In this document: piece after piece, positions 31,105 to 39,963 of the stretch
Layout: the number at the start of each line of letters is the position of its first letter
Position numbering within the stretch: position 1 is the first letter of the stretch
Assembly: GCF_026008495.1 (NCBI RefSeq)
Contig: NZ_BQUN01000182.1
Coordinates: 455-58,930 of the forward strand
DNA length: 58,476 bases
DNA from: Streptomyces sp. A012304
GTDB lineage: Bacteria; Actinomycetota; Actinomycetes; Streptomycetales; Streptomycetaceae
Direction of reading: 5' to 3'
Notes under the pieces: model-generated
What the model was told of the DNA's origin: nothing
Seen by the model: only the letters and a program-made list of their open reading frames with translations
Databases searched by the model: none
Program-made: the position numbers and the translations under genes

Positions 31105-31764
31105 TCAGCGGCAGTCGTACAGGAACGCGACGTCGGCCGACCGCTGGACGGGCGAGAGCACCCGCAGTTCCGCCACCGCCGGGTGGCGGCCCTCGCCCTC
31201 GAAGGTCCACAGCAGCCGCAGCCGGGTGTGCTCCCGGCCCGGGCCCACGGTGGCGCGCAGTACGGCGGAGACGGTGCCGTCGCTGCGCACCCACTGGTAG
31301 GAGAGCGTGCCGCCGGGTCCGTCCGTGCGGACGACCGCGACGATGTGCGCGGTGCGGTCGCATCCCAGGGTCTCCCGCACGGCCGTCACCGTGATCGCCC
31401 GCACGGTGACCGGCCGGTCGTCGTGCTGCCGCCAGAAGACGAAGGCGAGGACGGCGGCGAGCACCAGCGCGGGCAGCGCGTGACGGCGCCGGCGTCGACG
31501 GGGAACGCGCGTGGGCGGCGCTGCCGCGGACGCGCGCCGCGGGGCGGTTCCGGTCACGCCGGGACCGAAGCGCAGAACCGTTCCGTCGGTGGGCAGGGTC
31601 GGCGTCGTGCCGTCTTCCGGGGCGGCCACCGGCGTGGTGTCGGGCTCGGGCCGCTGGAACCAGTGGCTGGCCAGCACGGTGGCGCTGTAGTCGTCACTGT
31701 CCGCCGGCGAGAGGGGAAGCGGCTGCTCGCGGTCGGCGGTGCCGGCTGTGTCGTCGGTGGTCAT
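31105..31764 (-). CDS. Single-pass membrane protein with Ig-like outer domain
   Basis: The protein has 219 residues. An acidic, low-complexity cytoplasmic part (1-85) is followed by a run of arginines (89-95), a membrane helix (96-112, LPALVLAAVLAFVFW) and an outer domain of about 105 residues. The positive-inside rule places the C-terminus outside. The outer domain shares its layout with the C-terminal domain of the kinase upstream: V.ITV..., a TDGxG turn, an exposed Trp, a (T/W)TFxxxG segment and a C-terminal Cys near the end (YDCR). The ATG overlaps the kinase stop (ATGA), so the pair is translationally coupled. Function is unknown. By context it may be a co-sensor or a regulator of the kinase. 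Confidence 0.75.
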   Translation of the reverse strand: MTTDDTAGTADREQPLPLSPADSDDYSATVLASHWFQRPEPDTTPVAAPEDGTTPTLPTDGTVLRFGPGVTGTAPRRASAAAPPTRVPRRRRRRHALPALVLAAVLAFVFWRQHDDRPVTVRAITVTAVRETLGCDRTAHIVAVVRTDGPGGTLSYQWVRSDGTVSAVLRATVGPGREHTRLRLLWTFEGEGRHPAVAELRVLSPVQRSADVAFLYDCR

Positions 31765-33446
31765 CGCAGCTCGCACCGGCGGGTGAGGAGTTGCCGGGAC
31801 GCGCCGCCGTCGGCGGAGGCGGGGCCGGTGGTGGCCTGGACGCTCCAGTAGCAGCCGGTGCTGGTGAAGGTGTGGTCGACGGTGAGCGTGTACCGGGTGG
31901 CTCCGTCGCGTCGCAGCAGGACGGGTTCGCCGTCGCCGGTGCCCGTTTGTCCGGCGGTGTTCCCCGTGGACCAGCCGACGGTGACGGTGAGGGGGCCCGT
32001 GCCGTCCGTCGTGACCGTGAGGGTGGCGGTCGCCGTGGTGGGTCCGGTCTGCCGGAACTCCGCCACCGCGATGTCCTTCACGGTGGGGGCGGCCGGCGAC
32101 GAGGGGGCGGCCGTCGTCGGGCCGCCCGTGTCCGGCGGGGTCGGGCCGCTGCTGGACGGACCCGGATCGGGCGGGTCCGTCGAGGGCGAGGCCGAGGCGG
32201 TGGCGGACTCCGTCGGGGGATCCGGGACGCCGGTGGCCGCGCCGGGCGCCGGCGCCGCGGGGGAGAAGGGGGCGGTGGTGGCCGGCGCGGCGGACGAGGG
32301 CGGCGCCGCCGCGGCCGACGGGATCGCGCCCGCCCCGGCGTCCGGGGAGGCGCTCGTGGTGGCGAGTGCCTCCACCGCCGCCGCCCGCCCGGCGTCCCCC
32401 GCCGCGTCCGCGCCGGCGCCCCGGTCCGTCAGCGCCGTCAGCAGCGCCAGCAGCACGGCGGCCGCCGACACGGCGACGCCCCGCCACGAGGGCCGCCACG
32501 GGCCGAGCCGGCCCCCGCCCCCGCCCCGGCCGAGCACGGTGCGTGCGGTGTCGGTGGCCGTGTGGGGCGTGCCGGGGGCGGCGGCGGGCCGCAGGAACAG
32601 CAGCAGGGTCACCAGCGCGGCGAGGCGGCCACGGCCGCGTTCCTCCCAGTCGTCACCGTAGGAGGCGGTGGCCACCTCCTCCAGCTCCGCGACGAACGCC
32701 GCCGCGTCGGCCGGCCGCCGGTCCGTCGACTTCGCCAGCCCACGCTCCACCAGCGACCGCACCGCCTCGGGGACCTCCTCGACGGGAACTTCGCCCTCCA
32801 CGTGCTGGAGCGCCAGCTCGACCAGGTTGTCGCCCGCGAACGGCTTGCGGCCCGTCAGGCACTCGAAGAACGTGGCGGTGGCGGCGTACACGTCGGTGGC
32901 GGGCGAGGCCGGCGCGCCGGTCCACTGCTCCGGGGCCATGTAGGCCGGGGTGCCGGCGACACCCGCGCGCACGCCCGCGTCCACCGCGATGCCGAAGTCG
33001 ACGAGCTTGGACACGCCCTCGGGGGAGACCAGGACGTTCTCCGGCTTGTAGTCCCGGTGGACCACACCGGCCCGGTGCGCGTCGGCCAGACCGAGCAGCG
33101 AACCCCTGAGCACGACCAAGGCCGCCTCGGGAGCCAGCCGGCCCTCACGCGCCAGCAGCGTCCGCAGCGAGACGCCGTCCACCAGCTCCATCACGATGGC
33201 CGCGCCCCGCGTCGCCTCGACGTACTCGTACAGCCGGACCACATGGGGGCTGCGCACCCCGCCGAGCAGCTCCGCCTCGGCGCGGAACCCGTGGACGAAG
33301 CCCGGACGCGTCCGCAGCGACTCACTGAGGTACTTGACGGCGACCGGCACACCGGTCCCCTCGTGCACGGCCAGCACCACCCGCCCACTGGCCCCCGAAC
33401 CGATCTCGAACGACTCGGAATACCCCGGAACCATCCACGCGTCCAT
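31761..33446 (-). CDS. Membrane Ser/Thr protein kinase (Hanks type) with Ig-like sensor domain
   Basis: The protein has 561 residues. The kinase domain (about 8-265) has a glycine loop GSGASG (16-21), Lys38, the catalytic loop HRDYKPEN (130-137), DFG (150-152) and APE (171-173). A juxtamembrane segment leads to a membrane helix at about 323-340, a long Ala/Pro/Ser/Thr linker (345-450) and a C-terminal Ig-like domain containing Cys residues near its end. There are no PASTA repeats. The start ATG follows GGGGGA with good spacing; upstream in-frame codons lack a ribosome site. It heads a three-gene minus-strand operon and is divergent from a proline-rich membrane protein. The ligand and substrates are not visible. 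Confidence 0.92.
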   Translation of the reverse strand: MDAWMVPGYSESFEIGSGASGRVVLAVHEGTGVPVAVKYLSESLRTRPGFVHGFRAEAELLGGVRSPHVVRLYEYVEATRGAAIVMELVDGVSLRTLLAREGRLAPEAALVVLRGSLLGLADAHRAGVVHRDYKPENVLVSPEGVSKLVDFGIAVDAGVRAGVAGTPAYMAPEQWTGAPASPATDVYAATATFFECLTGRKPFAGDNLVELALQHVEGEVPVEEVPEAVRSLVERGLAKSTDRRPADAAAFVAELEEVATASYGDDWEERGRGRLAALVTLLLFLRPAAAPGTPHTATDTARTVLGRGGGGGRLGPWRPSWRGVAVSAAAVLLALLTALTDRGAGADAAGDAGRAAAVEALATTSASPDAGAGAIPSAAAAPPSSAAPATTAPFSPAAPAPGAATGVPDPPTESATASASPSTDPPDPGPSSSGPTPPDTGGPTTAAPSSPAAPTVKDIAVAEFRQTGPTTATATLTVTTDGTGPLTVTVGWSTGNTAGQTGTGDGEPVLLRRDGATRYTLTVDHTFTSTGCYWSVQATTGPASADGGASRQLLTRRCELR

Positions 33447-33650
33447 CGCCGTCCCCCATGCCGTGCCATGCCGCCGCTCCCTCCCCAGGGGCGCGTCGGC
33501 CTCGCCGACCAAGACACGTTTTCGGCCAGTCCGGTTGCAGGAGGCGCGGAGCCCCACGTGACCGGTGCGCGTTCCGGCTCAGCCCCGCAAAGCGCCTTCT
33601 GCCGCTCCTGTGCGCACGCTTCCCGACAGATGTTCCCAAGCCGTAACGAT

Positions 33651-33663
33651 CCTGTACGACAGG
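33651..33663. promoter_or_regulatory. Short inverted repeat in the divergent kinase/membrane-protein region
   Basis: CCTGT-ACG-ACAGG is a perfect 5-bp inverted repeat about 36 bp before the + strand ATG at 33699. A TTGACC hexamer (33668-33673) follows, but no good -10 box is seen at the right distance. It could be an operator. The arms are short, so chance is possible. Confidence 0.25.
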
Positions 33664-33698
33664 GGACTTGACCTCATTTTCTGCCTTATCTTCACGTC

Positions 33699-34601
33699 AT
33701 GTCCACGCCGCCCTCGCCGCCGCAACAGCCGGAGCAGCCGTCCGGGACGCCGTCCCCGCCGAGCGCCTACCCGTACCCGCCTCTCCAGACCCCGGCCCCG
33801 GCCGGTCAGGGAGGCACCCAGCCGACCCCGACCGCCTCCGTACCGGCGCAGCCGAACTTCTACGGACAGCCCACCCTCGTCGGCCAGCCGGGGCAGCCGG
33901 GCCAACCCGGGAGTCTCTACGGCAGCCCGGGCGCGTACGGACCCGTCGCGGTACCGCCGCCGCCGCGCACCGGCGGTGGGGCCGGCCGGGCGGTCCTGTG
34001 GGCCGCGCTGGGCGCGGTCGTCGCCTCCGCCGCCTGGGCCGTCGGTGTCTTCGTGGTCGGCGGCGCGGAGGACACGCCGGACCTGCGCGGCTACTCCGCG
34101 CCGTCCAACCTGTGCTCCAGCGGGGACTACGCGTCCTTCAAGAGCGAGTACCCCTCCGACGACGGCACCCCTACCTCCAACGCCCTCAAGGACGCCGCCC
34201 TCGACCAGAGTTACTGCAGTGTCAGCCTGAAGAAGACGGGCTCGGACTACGCCGACGCCTACCTCTCCCTCCAGCTGGACCTGCACAAGAAGACCGACCC
34301 CGGGCCCGAGTTCACGGCGACCTGGAAGAACTACCAGGAGAACCACCCCGGTTACGACGTGGAGGCCGTCGAGGGCATCGGCGACGAGGCGTACCTGGTG
34401 TCCGAGGACACCACGAGCGGCTCGTCCAGCGGCTCCCGCTACGCCACCCTCGCCGTACGCGACGGCTGGACGACGTACTCGATGAGTTACAGCGCCTACC
34501 TCTCCACCTACGACGAGGACACCGACCCGCCGGAGATCGACGAGGTGGCCGACTGGCTGAAGACCGACACCAGGGCCACCCTGGGGAAACTCAAGGACTG
34601 A
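33699..34601 (+). CDS. Proline-rich single-pass membrane protein
   Basis: The protein has 300 residues. The cytoplasmic N-terminal third (1-92) is rich in Pro, Gln, Gly and Tyr and includes GQP repeats at 62-71. A membrane helix follows at about 98-121, then an outer domain of about 180 residues with two cysteines (near CSSGDY and YCSVSL) that could form a disulfide. This layout is common in Streptomyces for sensor or cell-envelope proteins, but I recognise no named family. No [13 protein letters not shown] site is visible before the ATG, so a very short or absent leader is possible. The gene is divergent from the kinase, and a functional link is a guess. Confidence 0.8.
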   Translation: MSTPPSPPQQPEQPSGTPSPPSAYPYPPLQTPAPAGQGGTQPTPTASVPAQPNFYGQPTLVGQPGQPGQPGSLYGSPGAYGPVAVPPPPRTGGGAGRAVLWAALGAVVASAAWAVGVFVVGGAEDTPDLRGYSAPSNLCSSGDYASFKSEYPSDDGTPTSNALKDAALDQSYCSVSLKKTGSDYADAYLSLQLDLHKKTDPGPEFTATWKNYQENHPGYDVEAVEGIGDEAYLVSEDTTSGSSSGSRYATLAVRDGWTTYSMSYSAYLSTYDEDTDPPEIDEVADWLKTDTRATLGKLKD

Positions 34602-34774
34602 GGCCCGGCCGGGCCCGCGCCGGCGGGAGTCCCATGGCTCCTGCGGCGCGGTCGCCGAGAGGCGGGACGGACCCGTTGTCAGTGGTGGGCTGAAGAATGC
34701 CCGCAAGAAAGATCAACACCGGCCCGGACGGGGTAAGCGGTGTCGATGAACCCGTCTCCGGAAAGGTCACGCCG

Positions 34775-35140
34775 ATGCCGTTCCTCCACGACCTGGCGCA
34801 GCGTCCGGCTGGGCGTCCGATCGCCGCGCGGACCCCGGCGGAGGCCGACGTCCTGCGCATAATCTCCGACTCCCGCACCGCCGTGTTCGTCACCGAGTAC
34901 GCGGGCGGCCGCCGCCGCTACGGCTACTGGCGGCCCGTCGACGCGGCCGCTGACCGCGGCGGCTGTTACGTCGCCCTCCCGACCGATGTGTGCGAGCGCC
35001 TGCGCGCCACCGGACGCGTCACCCTCGGCGAGCCCGTCACCGACCCGGCGAAGACCACCTACCGGGTGCGGCCCGCCCGCACACCCGCGGCGCCGGCCCG
35101 GCTGCCGCGGGCCGCCCGGGAGCGGGATCGCGCCGCCTGA
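34775..35140 (+). CDS. Hypothetical small protein
   Basis: The protein has 121 residues, with no signal peptide, membrane segment or family I recognise. The start is chosen at ATG 34775 because GGAAAGG sits 8 nt before it. An upstream in-frame ATG at 34697 lacks a site. The middle contains VFVTEYAGGRRRYGYWRPV and ends in a basic Ala/Pro/Arg tail. It is separated from htpG by 86 nt and reads in the same direction, so cotranscription is possible. Confidence 0.6.
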   Translation: MPFLHDLAQRPAGRPIAARTPAEADVLRIISDSRTAVFVTEYAGGRRRYGYWRPVDAAADRGGCYVALPTDVCERLRATGRVTLGEPVTDPAKTTYRVRPARTPAAPARLPRAARERDRAA

Positions 35141-35226
35141 GGTGGGGCCGCCGTCACTGCCTGTCCTACAGTGGCTGCCGTCAGTCAGTTTTCCGGATTT
35201 CCGGGACGGAGAGGTAGTCGCGAACC

Positions 35227-37146
35227 ATGCCGACCGAAACGTTTGAGTTTCAGGTGGAAGCCCGTCAGCTCCTCCAGCTGATGATCCACTCGATCTACTC
35301 GAACAAGGACGTCTTCCTTCGGGAACTCGTCTCCAACGCCTCCGACGCGTTGGACAAGCTGCGCTTGGAATCCCTGCGGGACGACACGCTCGACGCCGAC
35401 GTGTCCGACCTGCACATCGAGATCGACGCCGACCCGGACGCCCGTACCCTCACGGTGCGCGACAACGGCATCGGCATGTCGTACGACGAGGTCGCACAGC
35501 TCATCGGCACCATCGCCAACTCGGGCACCGCCAAGTTCCTCCAGGAGCTGCGGCAGGCGGAGGACGCCGCCGGCGCGGAGGGGCTGATCGGACAGTTCGG
35601 CGTCGGCTTCTACTCCAGCTTCATGGTGGCCGACGAGGTCGTCCTGGTCACCCGCCGGGCCGGTGAGGCCCAGGGCACGCGCTGGTCGTCGCGCGGGGAG
35701 GGCACGTACACGCTGGAGACGGTCGACGACGCCCCTCAGGGCACCACCATCACCTTGCACCTCAAGCCGGCCGACCCCGAGAACCAACTCCACGACTACA
35801 CCTCCCCGTGGAAGATCCGGGAGATCGTCAAGCGCTACTCCGACTTCATCACCTGGCCCGTCCGCATGGTCCCGCGGCAGCCGGCCGCGCAGGACTCCGG
35901 TGACGACGGCGACGCCACGCCCGAGCCCGAGACGCTGAACTCGATGAAGGCCCTGTGGGCGCGCTCGCGCGACGAGGTGAAGGACGAGGAGTACCACGAG
36001 CTCTACAAGCACATCAGCCACGACTGGACGAACCCCCTGGAGACGATCCGGCTCCAGGCGGAGGGCACCTTCGAGTACCAGGCCCTGCTGTTCATCCCGT
36101 CGCACGCCCCGCACGACCTGTTCACCCAGGGCTACAAGCGGGGCGTGCAGCTGTACGTCAAGCGCGTCTTCATCATGGACGACTGCGAGGCGCTGCTGCC
36201 GCCGTACCTGAGGTTCGTCAAGGGCGTCGTCGACGCCCAGGACCTCTCGCTCAACGTGTCCCGCGAGATCCTCCAGCAGGACCGCCACATCCAGATGATG
36301 CACCGCCGCCTGGCGAAGAAGGTCCTGTCCTCGGTGAAGGACATGATGACCGCCTCGCCCGACCGGTACGCCACCTTCTGGCGGGAGTTCGGCGCCGTCC
36401 TGAAGGAGGGACTCGTCACCGACACGGAGAACCGTGACGCCCTCCTCGCGGTGTCGTCGTTCGCGAGCACGCACGACGCCGCCGAACCGACCACGCTCAA
36501 GCAGTACCTGGAGCGGATGAAGGACGGGCAGGACGACATCTACTACCTGACGGGCGAGTCCCGCGAGGCCATCGAGAACTCCCCGCACATGGAGGCCTTC
36601 CGGGCCAAGGGCATCGAGGTCCTGCTGCTCACCGACCCGGTCGACGAGGTGTGGACCGACACGGTGGGCGAGTACGAGGGCAAGCGGCTGCGGTCCGTCG
36701 CCAAGGGCGAGATCGACCTCGACGCCGAGGGGGAGACCGCCTCGGAGGAGGACCGCGAGAAGCAGGGCGAGGAGTACGCCGAGCTGCTCGGCTGGATGAA
36801 GGAGCGGCTCGCCGAGCAGATCAAGGACGTGCGGCTGTCGTCCCGGCTCACCGTCTCCCCGGCCTGCCTGGTCTCCGACACCCACGACCTGACCCCGGCG
36901 CTGGAGAACCTGTACCGCGCGATGGGCCAGGAGGTTCCGCGCACCCAGCGCATCCTCGAACTCAACCCCGAGCACACCCTCGTCAAGAGCCTGAACCAGG
37001 CGTTCCGCGAGGGCGGGGACCGCACCGCCCTCGCCGAGAGCGTGGAGCTGCTGCACGGCCTCGCGGTCCTGGCCGAGGGAGGCCGTCCCGCCGAGCCCGG
37101 GAGGTTCGTGCAGCTGCTGGCGGACCGCATGGAACGCGCCCTGTAG
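35227..37146 (+). CDS. htpG: Molecular chaperone HtpG (bacterial Hsp90)
   Basis: The protein has 639 residues, close to the usual length for HtpG. The N-terminal GHKL ATPase domain has [12 protein letters not shown] (Glu and Asn of the ATP site), [14 protein letters not shown] and [11 protein letters not shown]. The middle domain has the conserved [19 protein letters not shown] region and [10 protein letters not shown] with the catalytic-loop Arg. A C-terminal dimerisation domain is present. It is an ATP-driven cytosolic chaperone for client folding under stress. GGAGAGG precedes the ATG. The gene ends at a strong hairpin shared with the convergent flavin reductase gene. No client-specific link to the neighbouring genes is apparent. 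Confidence 0.98.
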
Positions 37147-37173
37147 GCCGTCCTCGCACCGCGACCGCGCGGC

Positions 37174-37198
37174 CGGCGCCCCGGCGTGAGGGGCGCCG
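37174..37198. terminator. Hairpin terminator between convergent htpG and flavin reductase
   Basis: A 9-bp perfect stem (CGGCGCCCC / GGGGCGCCG) with a 7-nt loop sits in the 62-bp gap between two convergent stops. There is no T tract, as is usual in high-GC actinomycetes, and it could work for both strands. Confidence 0.6.
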
Positions 37199-37208
37199 TC
37201 CGCACACG

Positions 37209-37838
37209 TCACGCCGCGCGGCCGGCGGGCCCGGCGGTCTCCGAGCGGAAACCGTGCCCGACCTCGGGGGCGAGGCCGTGGTAGTGGCGGAAGTTGTAGA
37301 TGAGCGGGCTCCAGACCGCCGGGTCGATGTGCTGCGTGCCCGGCACGACGATGCGTTCGTCGGCGTGGACGCGCAGCACCTCGCACTCGACGCTGAGGAA
37401 GAGACCCCCTCCGCCCGGCGTCAGCGCACGGGCCCGCGCCTCCAGCTGGAGGGCGCACTCCGCCACCCGCGGCGGCCTCACCAGGTCGGAGCCGGCGGGG
37501 GTGAGCCCGGCCGCGCCGAACTTGTCGGGCTCGTACCGGTACAGCGCCCGCTTGCCCTCCGGCACCGGGTCGGCCCCGGTGAGCGGGGCGAGGCGCTCCA
37601 CGTGCTCCCACATCCGCGGCGACGCCACGTTGATCACCAACTCGGGGCGCTCGGCGAGATTGCGCACGGTGGCGCTCTCGGCTCCCAGACCGAGGACGAC
37701 ATGCTGTCCCAGCGCCCAGGCGGAGGAGACCGGGGCGAGGTTGAAGGTGCCGTCGTCGTTCTCGGTGGTCAGCAGGACCACGGGCGTGCCGAAGTAGAGG
37801 ATGCTCGGCCGGATCACTCGATGCGTGTCAGTCGTCAT
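37209..37838 (-). CDS. Flavin reductase family protein
   Basis: The protein has 209 residues. The sequence resembles FMN-binding flavoredoxin/flavin-reductase split-barrel proteins: an N-terminal PSILYFGTPVVLLTT strand, FNLAPVSSAW (the FMN-phosphate region), LGLGAESATVRNL and LVINVASPRMWEHVE. The family either reduces free flavin or uses bound FMN as an oxidoreductase. The substrate is not known. The gene is divergent from an ArsR-like regulator across 66 bp that contain a perfect 16-bp palindrome, so it is probably controlled by that regulator. The ribosome site before the ATG is weak (GGGAC). Confidence 0.82.
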   Translation of the reverse strand: MTTDTHRVIRPSILYFGTPVVLLTTENDDGTFNLAPVSSAWALGQHVVLGLGAESATVRNLAERPELVINVASPRMWEHVERLAPLTGADPVPEGKRALYRYEPDKFGAAGLTPAGSDLVRPPRVAECALQLEARARALTPGGGGLFLSVECEVLRVHADERIVVPGTQHIDPAVWSPLIYNFRHYHGLAPEVGHGFRSETAGPAGRAA

Positions 37839-37864
37839 GTCCCGAGACGCTAGGGCCACGACGT

Positions 37865-37880
37865 TTCGACGCGCGTCGAA
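37865..37880. promoter_or_regulatory. Perfect 16-bp palindrome, probable ArsR-type operator
   Basis: TTCGACGCGCGTCGAA is fully self-complementary and lies between the two divergent start codons. ArsR-family dimers typically bind palindromes overlapping their own promoter. The position fits repression of both genes by the 37905 product. Confidence 0.6.
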
Positions 37881-37904
37881 GTGTCGTCGGCCGACAATGG
37901 TCGG

Positions 37905-38630
37905 GTGACCAGCCCCGATGTGCACGCCGAGGAACCGGACCTCGCCTCCCTGGGAGCGCTGCTGGCCGACCGGACCCGCGCCTCCTTCCTGCTCGCCCTG
38001 CTCGACGGCCGTGCCTGGACGGCGACGGAACTGGCGCACCTGGCCGGTGTCGCGCCGTCCACGGCGACCAGCCACCTCAACCGGCTGGTGGCCGGCGGTC
38101 TGCTGGCCGAGGAGCGCCGGGGCCGGCACCGCCTTGTGCGTCTGGCGGACCCCGGCATCGCCGAGATGATCGAGGCGCTGGCGGCCCGGGCCCCACAGCG
38201 GCTCGTCCCGGTCCGATCGCTCACCGCCGCACGCCGGCACCGCGCCGTCTCCTTCGCCCGCGTCTGCTACGACCACCTGGGCGGCTCCCTGTCCGTGGCG
38301 ATCACCGACGCGATGACCGAACGCGGTTTCCTGGCCTGGGAGTTCGGCCCCACTCTCACCCCGTCGGGTGCCGCGTGGCTGACGGACCTGGGCATCGCCC
38401 GGGAGGCGGCGCCGCATGTGCGGACCTGCCTCGACTGGACGGAACGGCGCCTGCACCTCGCGGGTGCGTTGGCCGCGGGCCTGTTCCACCACGCCTGTCA
38501 CGAGTCCTGGCTCGTGCCTGCCGAGGACTCCCGCGTCCTGCGACTGACGGACCGAGGCCGGGACGCTCTCCGGCAGAACCTCGGCCTGAGGGAGGAAGCG
38601 CTCGGAAAAGCTTCGAATGTTTCGAAGTAG
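37905..38630 (+). CDS. ArsR-like winged-helix transcriptional regulator
   Basis: The protein has 241 residues from GTG 37905. A longer start at GTG 37881 would abut the palindrome and has no ribosome site. The N-terminal winged helix (about 10-90) has ALLADRTRASFLLALLDGR, the recognition region VAPSTATSHLNRLVAGGLL and a wing EERRGRHRLVRL, which match ArsR/HTH_20 regulators. The remaining 150 residues form an extra domain with several His and Cys (Cys in FARVCYDHL and VRTCLDW; HHACHES), which might bind a metal or small ligand. The last codons overlap a CGAATGTTTCGAA motif that recurs before the xylanase gene. It is divergent from the flavin reductase gene, its likely target. Confidence 0.87.
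   Translation: MTSPDVHAEEPDLASLGALLADRTRASFLLALLDGRAWTATELAHLAGVAPSTATSHLNRLVAGGLLAEERRGRHRLVRLADPGIAEMIEALAARAPQRLVPVRSLTAARRHRAVSFARVCYDHLGGSLSVAITDAMTERGFLAWEFGPTLTPSGAAWLTDLGIAREAAPHVRTCLDWTERRLHLAGALAAGLFHHACHESWLVPAEDSRVLRLTDRGRDALRQNLGLREEALGKASNVSK
38614..38626. repeat. Copy 1 of a 13-bp near-palindromic repeat upstream of xlnB
   Basis: CGAATGTTTCGAA occurs here, inside the last codons of the regulator gene, and again exactly 130 bp later at 38744-38756. The core TTCGAA is palindromic. Further CGAA motifs are scattered between the copies. Confidence 0.5.
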
Positions 38631-38743
38631 CGAATGGCACCACGCGATATCGAATTCGAGCCAGTTTGGTTCACTCGCGGACAACAAGGTGAATTCCCTG
38701 CTCCGAGCTGCGGGAATTCTCAGTCGCCATATGAATGATCATG

Positions 38744-38756
38744 CGAATGTTTCGAA
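38744..38756. promoter_or_regulatory. Copy 2 of the 13-bp repeat upstream of xlnB
   Basis: CGAATGTTTCGAA is identical to the copy at 38614 and lies just before the 11-bp inverted repeat that covers the probable xlnB promoter. It is a candidate binding site for a sugar-responsive regulator. Confidence 0.45.
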
Positions 38757-38764
38757 ATTCGTGT

Positions 38765-38805
38765 CGAAAGTGTTGACTGTTGACGGGGTCCGGCCAACAC
38801 TTTCG
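38765..38805. promoter_or_regulatory. Perfect 11-bp inverted repeat over the probable xlnB promoter
   Basis: CGAAAGTGTTG (38765-38775) and CAACACTTTCG (38795-38805) are exact reverse complements separated by 19 nt. Two overlapping TTGAC hexamers (TTGACT 38773, TTGACG 38780) lie at or just inside the left arm. Repressor binding here would block RNA polymerase. Xylanase genes of Streptomyces are generally substrate-induced and glucose-repressed. Confidence 0.55.
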
Positions 38806-38862
38806 CTCCGGACAGTCGGCGGTTCCGGTCCCGCACCAGCCCCACGAGGAGGAAGCACGGAC

Positions 38863-39864
38863 ATGAACGCGCCCATCGACCCCAAGGACCGCAGTCGCGG
38901 CCGCCCCGTGCCGTTCGTTCGCAGTGTCTGGGCCATCGCGCTGGCCGCCGTGATCGCGTTGCTCCTGCCGAACGCCGCCAGCGCCGACACGGTCATCACC
39001 ACGAACCAGACGGGCACCAACAACGGCTACTACTACTCGTTCTGGACCGACAGCCAGGGCACGGTCTCCATGAACCTGGGCAACGGCGGCACCTACGGCA
39101 CCACATGGAGGAACACCGGCAACTTCGTGGCCGGCAAGGGCTGGAGCACCGGCAGCCGCAGGAGCGTGACCTACTCGGGCACCTTCAACCCGTCCGGCAA
39201 CGCCTACCTGACGCTGTACGGGTGGACGTCGAACCCGCTCGTCGAGTACTACATCGTCGACAACTGGGGCACCTACCGGCCGACGGGCACCTACAAGGGC
39301 ACCGTCACCAGCGACGGCGGCACGTACGACATCTACCAGACCACCCGCTACAACGCCCCGTCCGTCGAGGGCACGCGGACCTTCAACCAGTACTGGAGCG
39401 TCCGGCAGTCGAAGCGGACCGGGGGAACCATCACCACCGGCAACCACTTCGACGCCTGGGCCCGCGCCGGAATGACCCTCGGCAGCTTCAACTACTACAT
39501 GATCCTCGCCACCGAGGGCTATCAGAGCAGCGGCAACTCCAACATCACGGTGGGCGGCACCGGTTCGGGCGGCGGCGGTGGCGGTGGCGGTGGGGGCACC
39601 GGCTGCACCGCGACGCTGTCGGCGGGCCAGCAGTGGAGCGACCGCTACAACCTCAACGTCTCCGTCAGCGGCTCCAGCAACTGGACCGTGACGATGAACG
39701 TCCCGTCCCCGGCGAAGGTCCTCTCCACCTGGAACGTCAGCGCCGCTTATCCCAGCGCTCAGGTGTTGACCGCCAAGCCCAACGGCAGCGGCAACAACTG
39801 GGGTGTGACCATCCAGCACAACGGCAACCACACCTGGCCCACGGTCTCCTGCAGCGCGAGCTGA
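38863..39864 (+). CDS. xlnB: Secreted endo-1,4-beta-xylanase, GH11 plus CBM2-type xylan-binding module
   Basis: The protein has 333 residues, the same length as Streptomyces XlnB. A signal peptide runs to about residue 41 (LLLPNAASA, then DTV). The GH11 domain (about 42-230) has the nucleophile Glu128 in LVEYYIVDNWG and the acid/base Glu218 in ATEGYQSSG. A glycine-rich linker leads to a CBM2-like domain (248-330) bracketed by Cys248 and Cys330. It hydrolyses xylan outside the cell. GAGGAGG precedes the ATG. Upstream repeats suggest operator control, and a very strong hairpin follows. The N-terminus has RSRGR rather than a clear twin-arginine pair, so Sec export is more likely than Tat. Confidence 0.97.
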   Translation: MNAPIDPKDRSRGRPVPFVRSVWAIALAAVIALLLPNAASADTVITTNQTGTNNGYYYSFWTDSQGTVSMNLGNGGTYGTTWRNTGNFVAGKGWSTGSRRSVTYSGTFNPSGNAYLTLYGWTSNPLVEYYIVDNWGTYRPTGTYKGTVTSDGGTYDIYQTTRYNAPSVEGTRTFNQYWSVRQSKRTGGTITTGNHFDAWARAGMTLGSFNYYMILATEGYQSSGNSNITVGGTGSGGGGGGGGGGTGCTATLSAGQQWSDRYNLNVSVSGSSNWTVTMNVPSPAKVLSTWNVSAAYPSAQVLTAKPNGSGNNWGVTIQHNGNHTWPTVSCSAS

Positions 39865-39889
39865 CCGGCGCGCGACCTCACGAGGGAAG

Positions 39890-39937
39890 GACGCCGGGCA
39901 GGACGGGGCGGCAGACCGTCCCGTCCTGCCCGGCGTC
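39890..39937. terminator. Strong hairpin terminator after xlnB
   Basis: An 18-bp perfect stem (39890-39907 with 39920-39937) and a 12-nt loop lie between the convergent xlnB and yidD-like genes, 26 bp after the xlnB stop. It can serve both strands. Confidence 0.85.
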
Positions 39938-39963
39938 TCGCACGGTGCCGGAGCCCGCCGGCC

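Noticed and set aside
33668..33696. TTGACC as the -35 box of the proline-rich membrane protein gene
   Set aside because: No TANNNT hexamer follows at 16-19 nt; kept only as a note.
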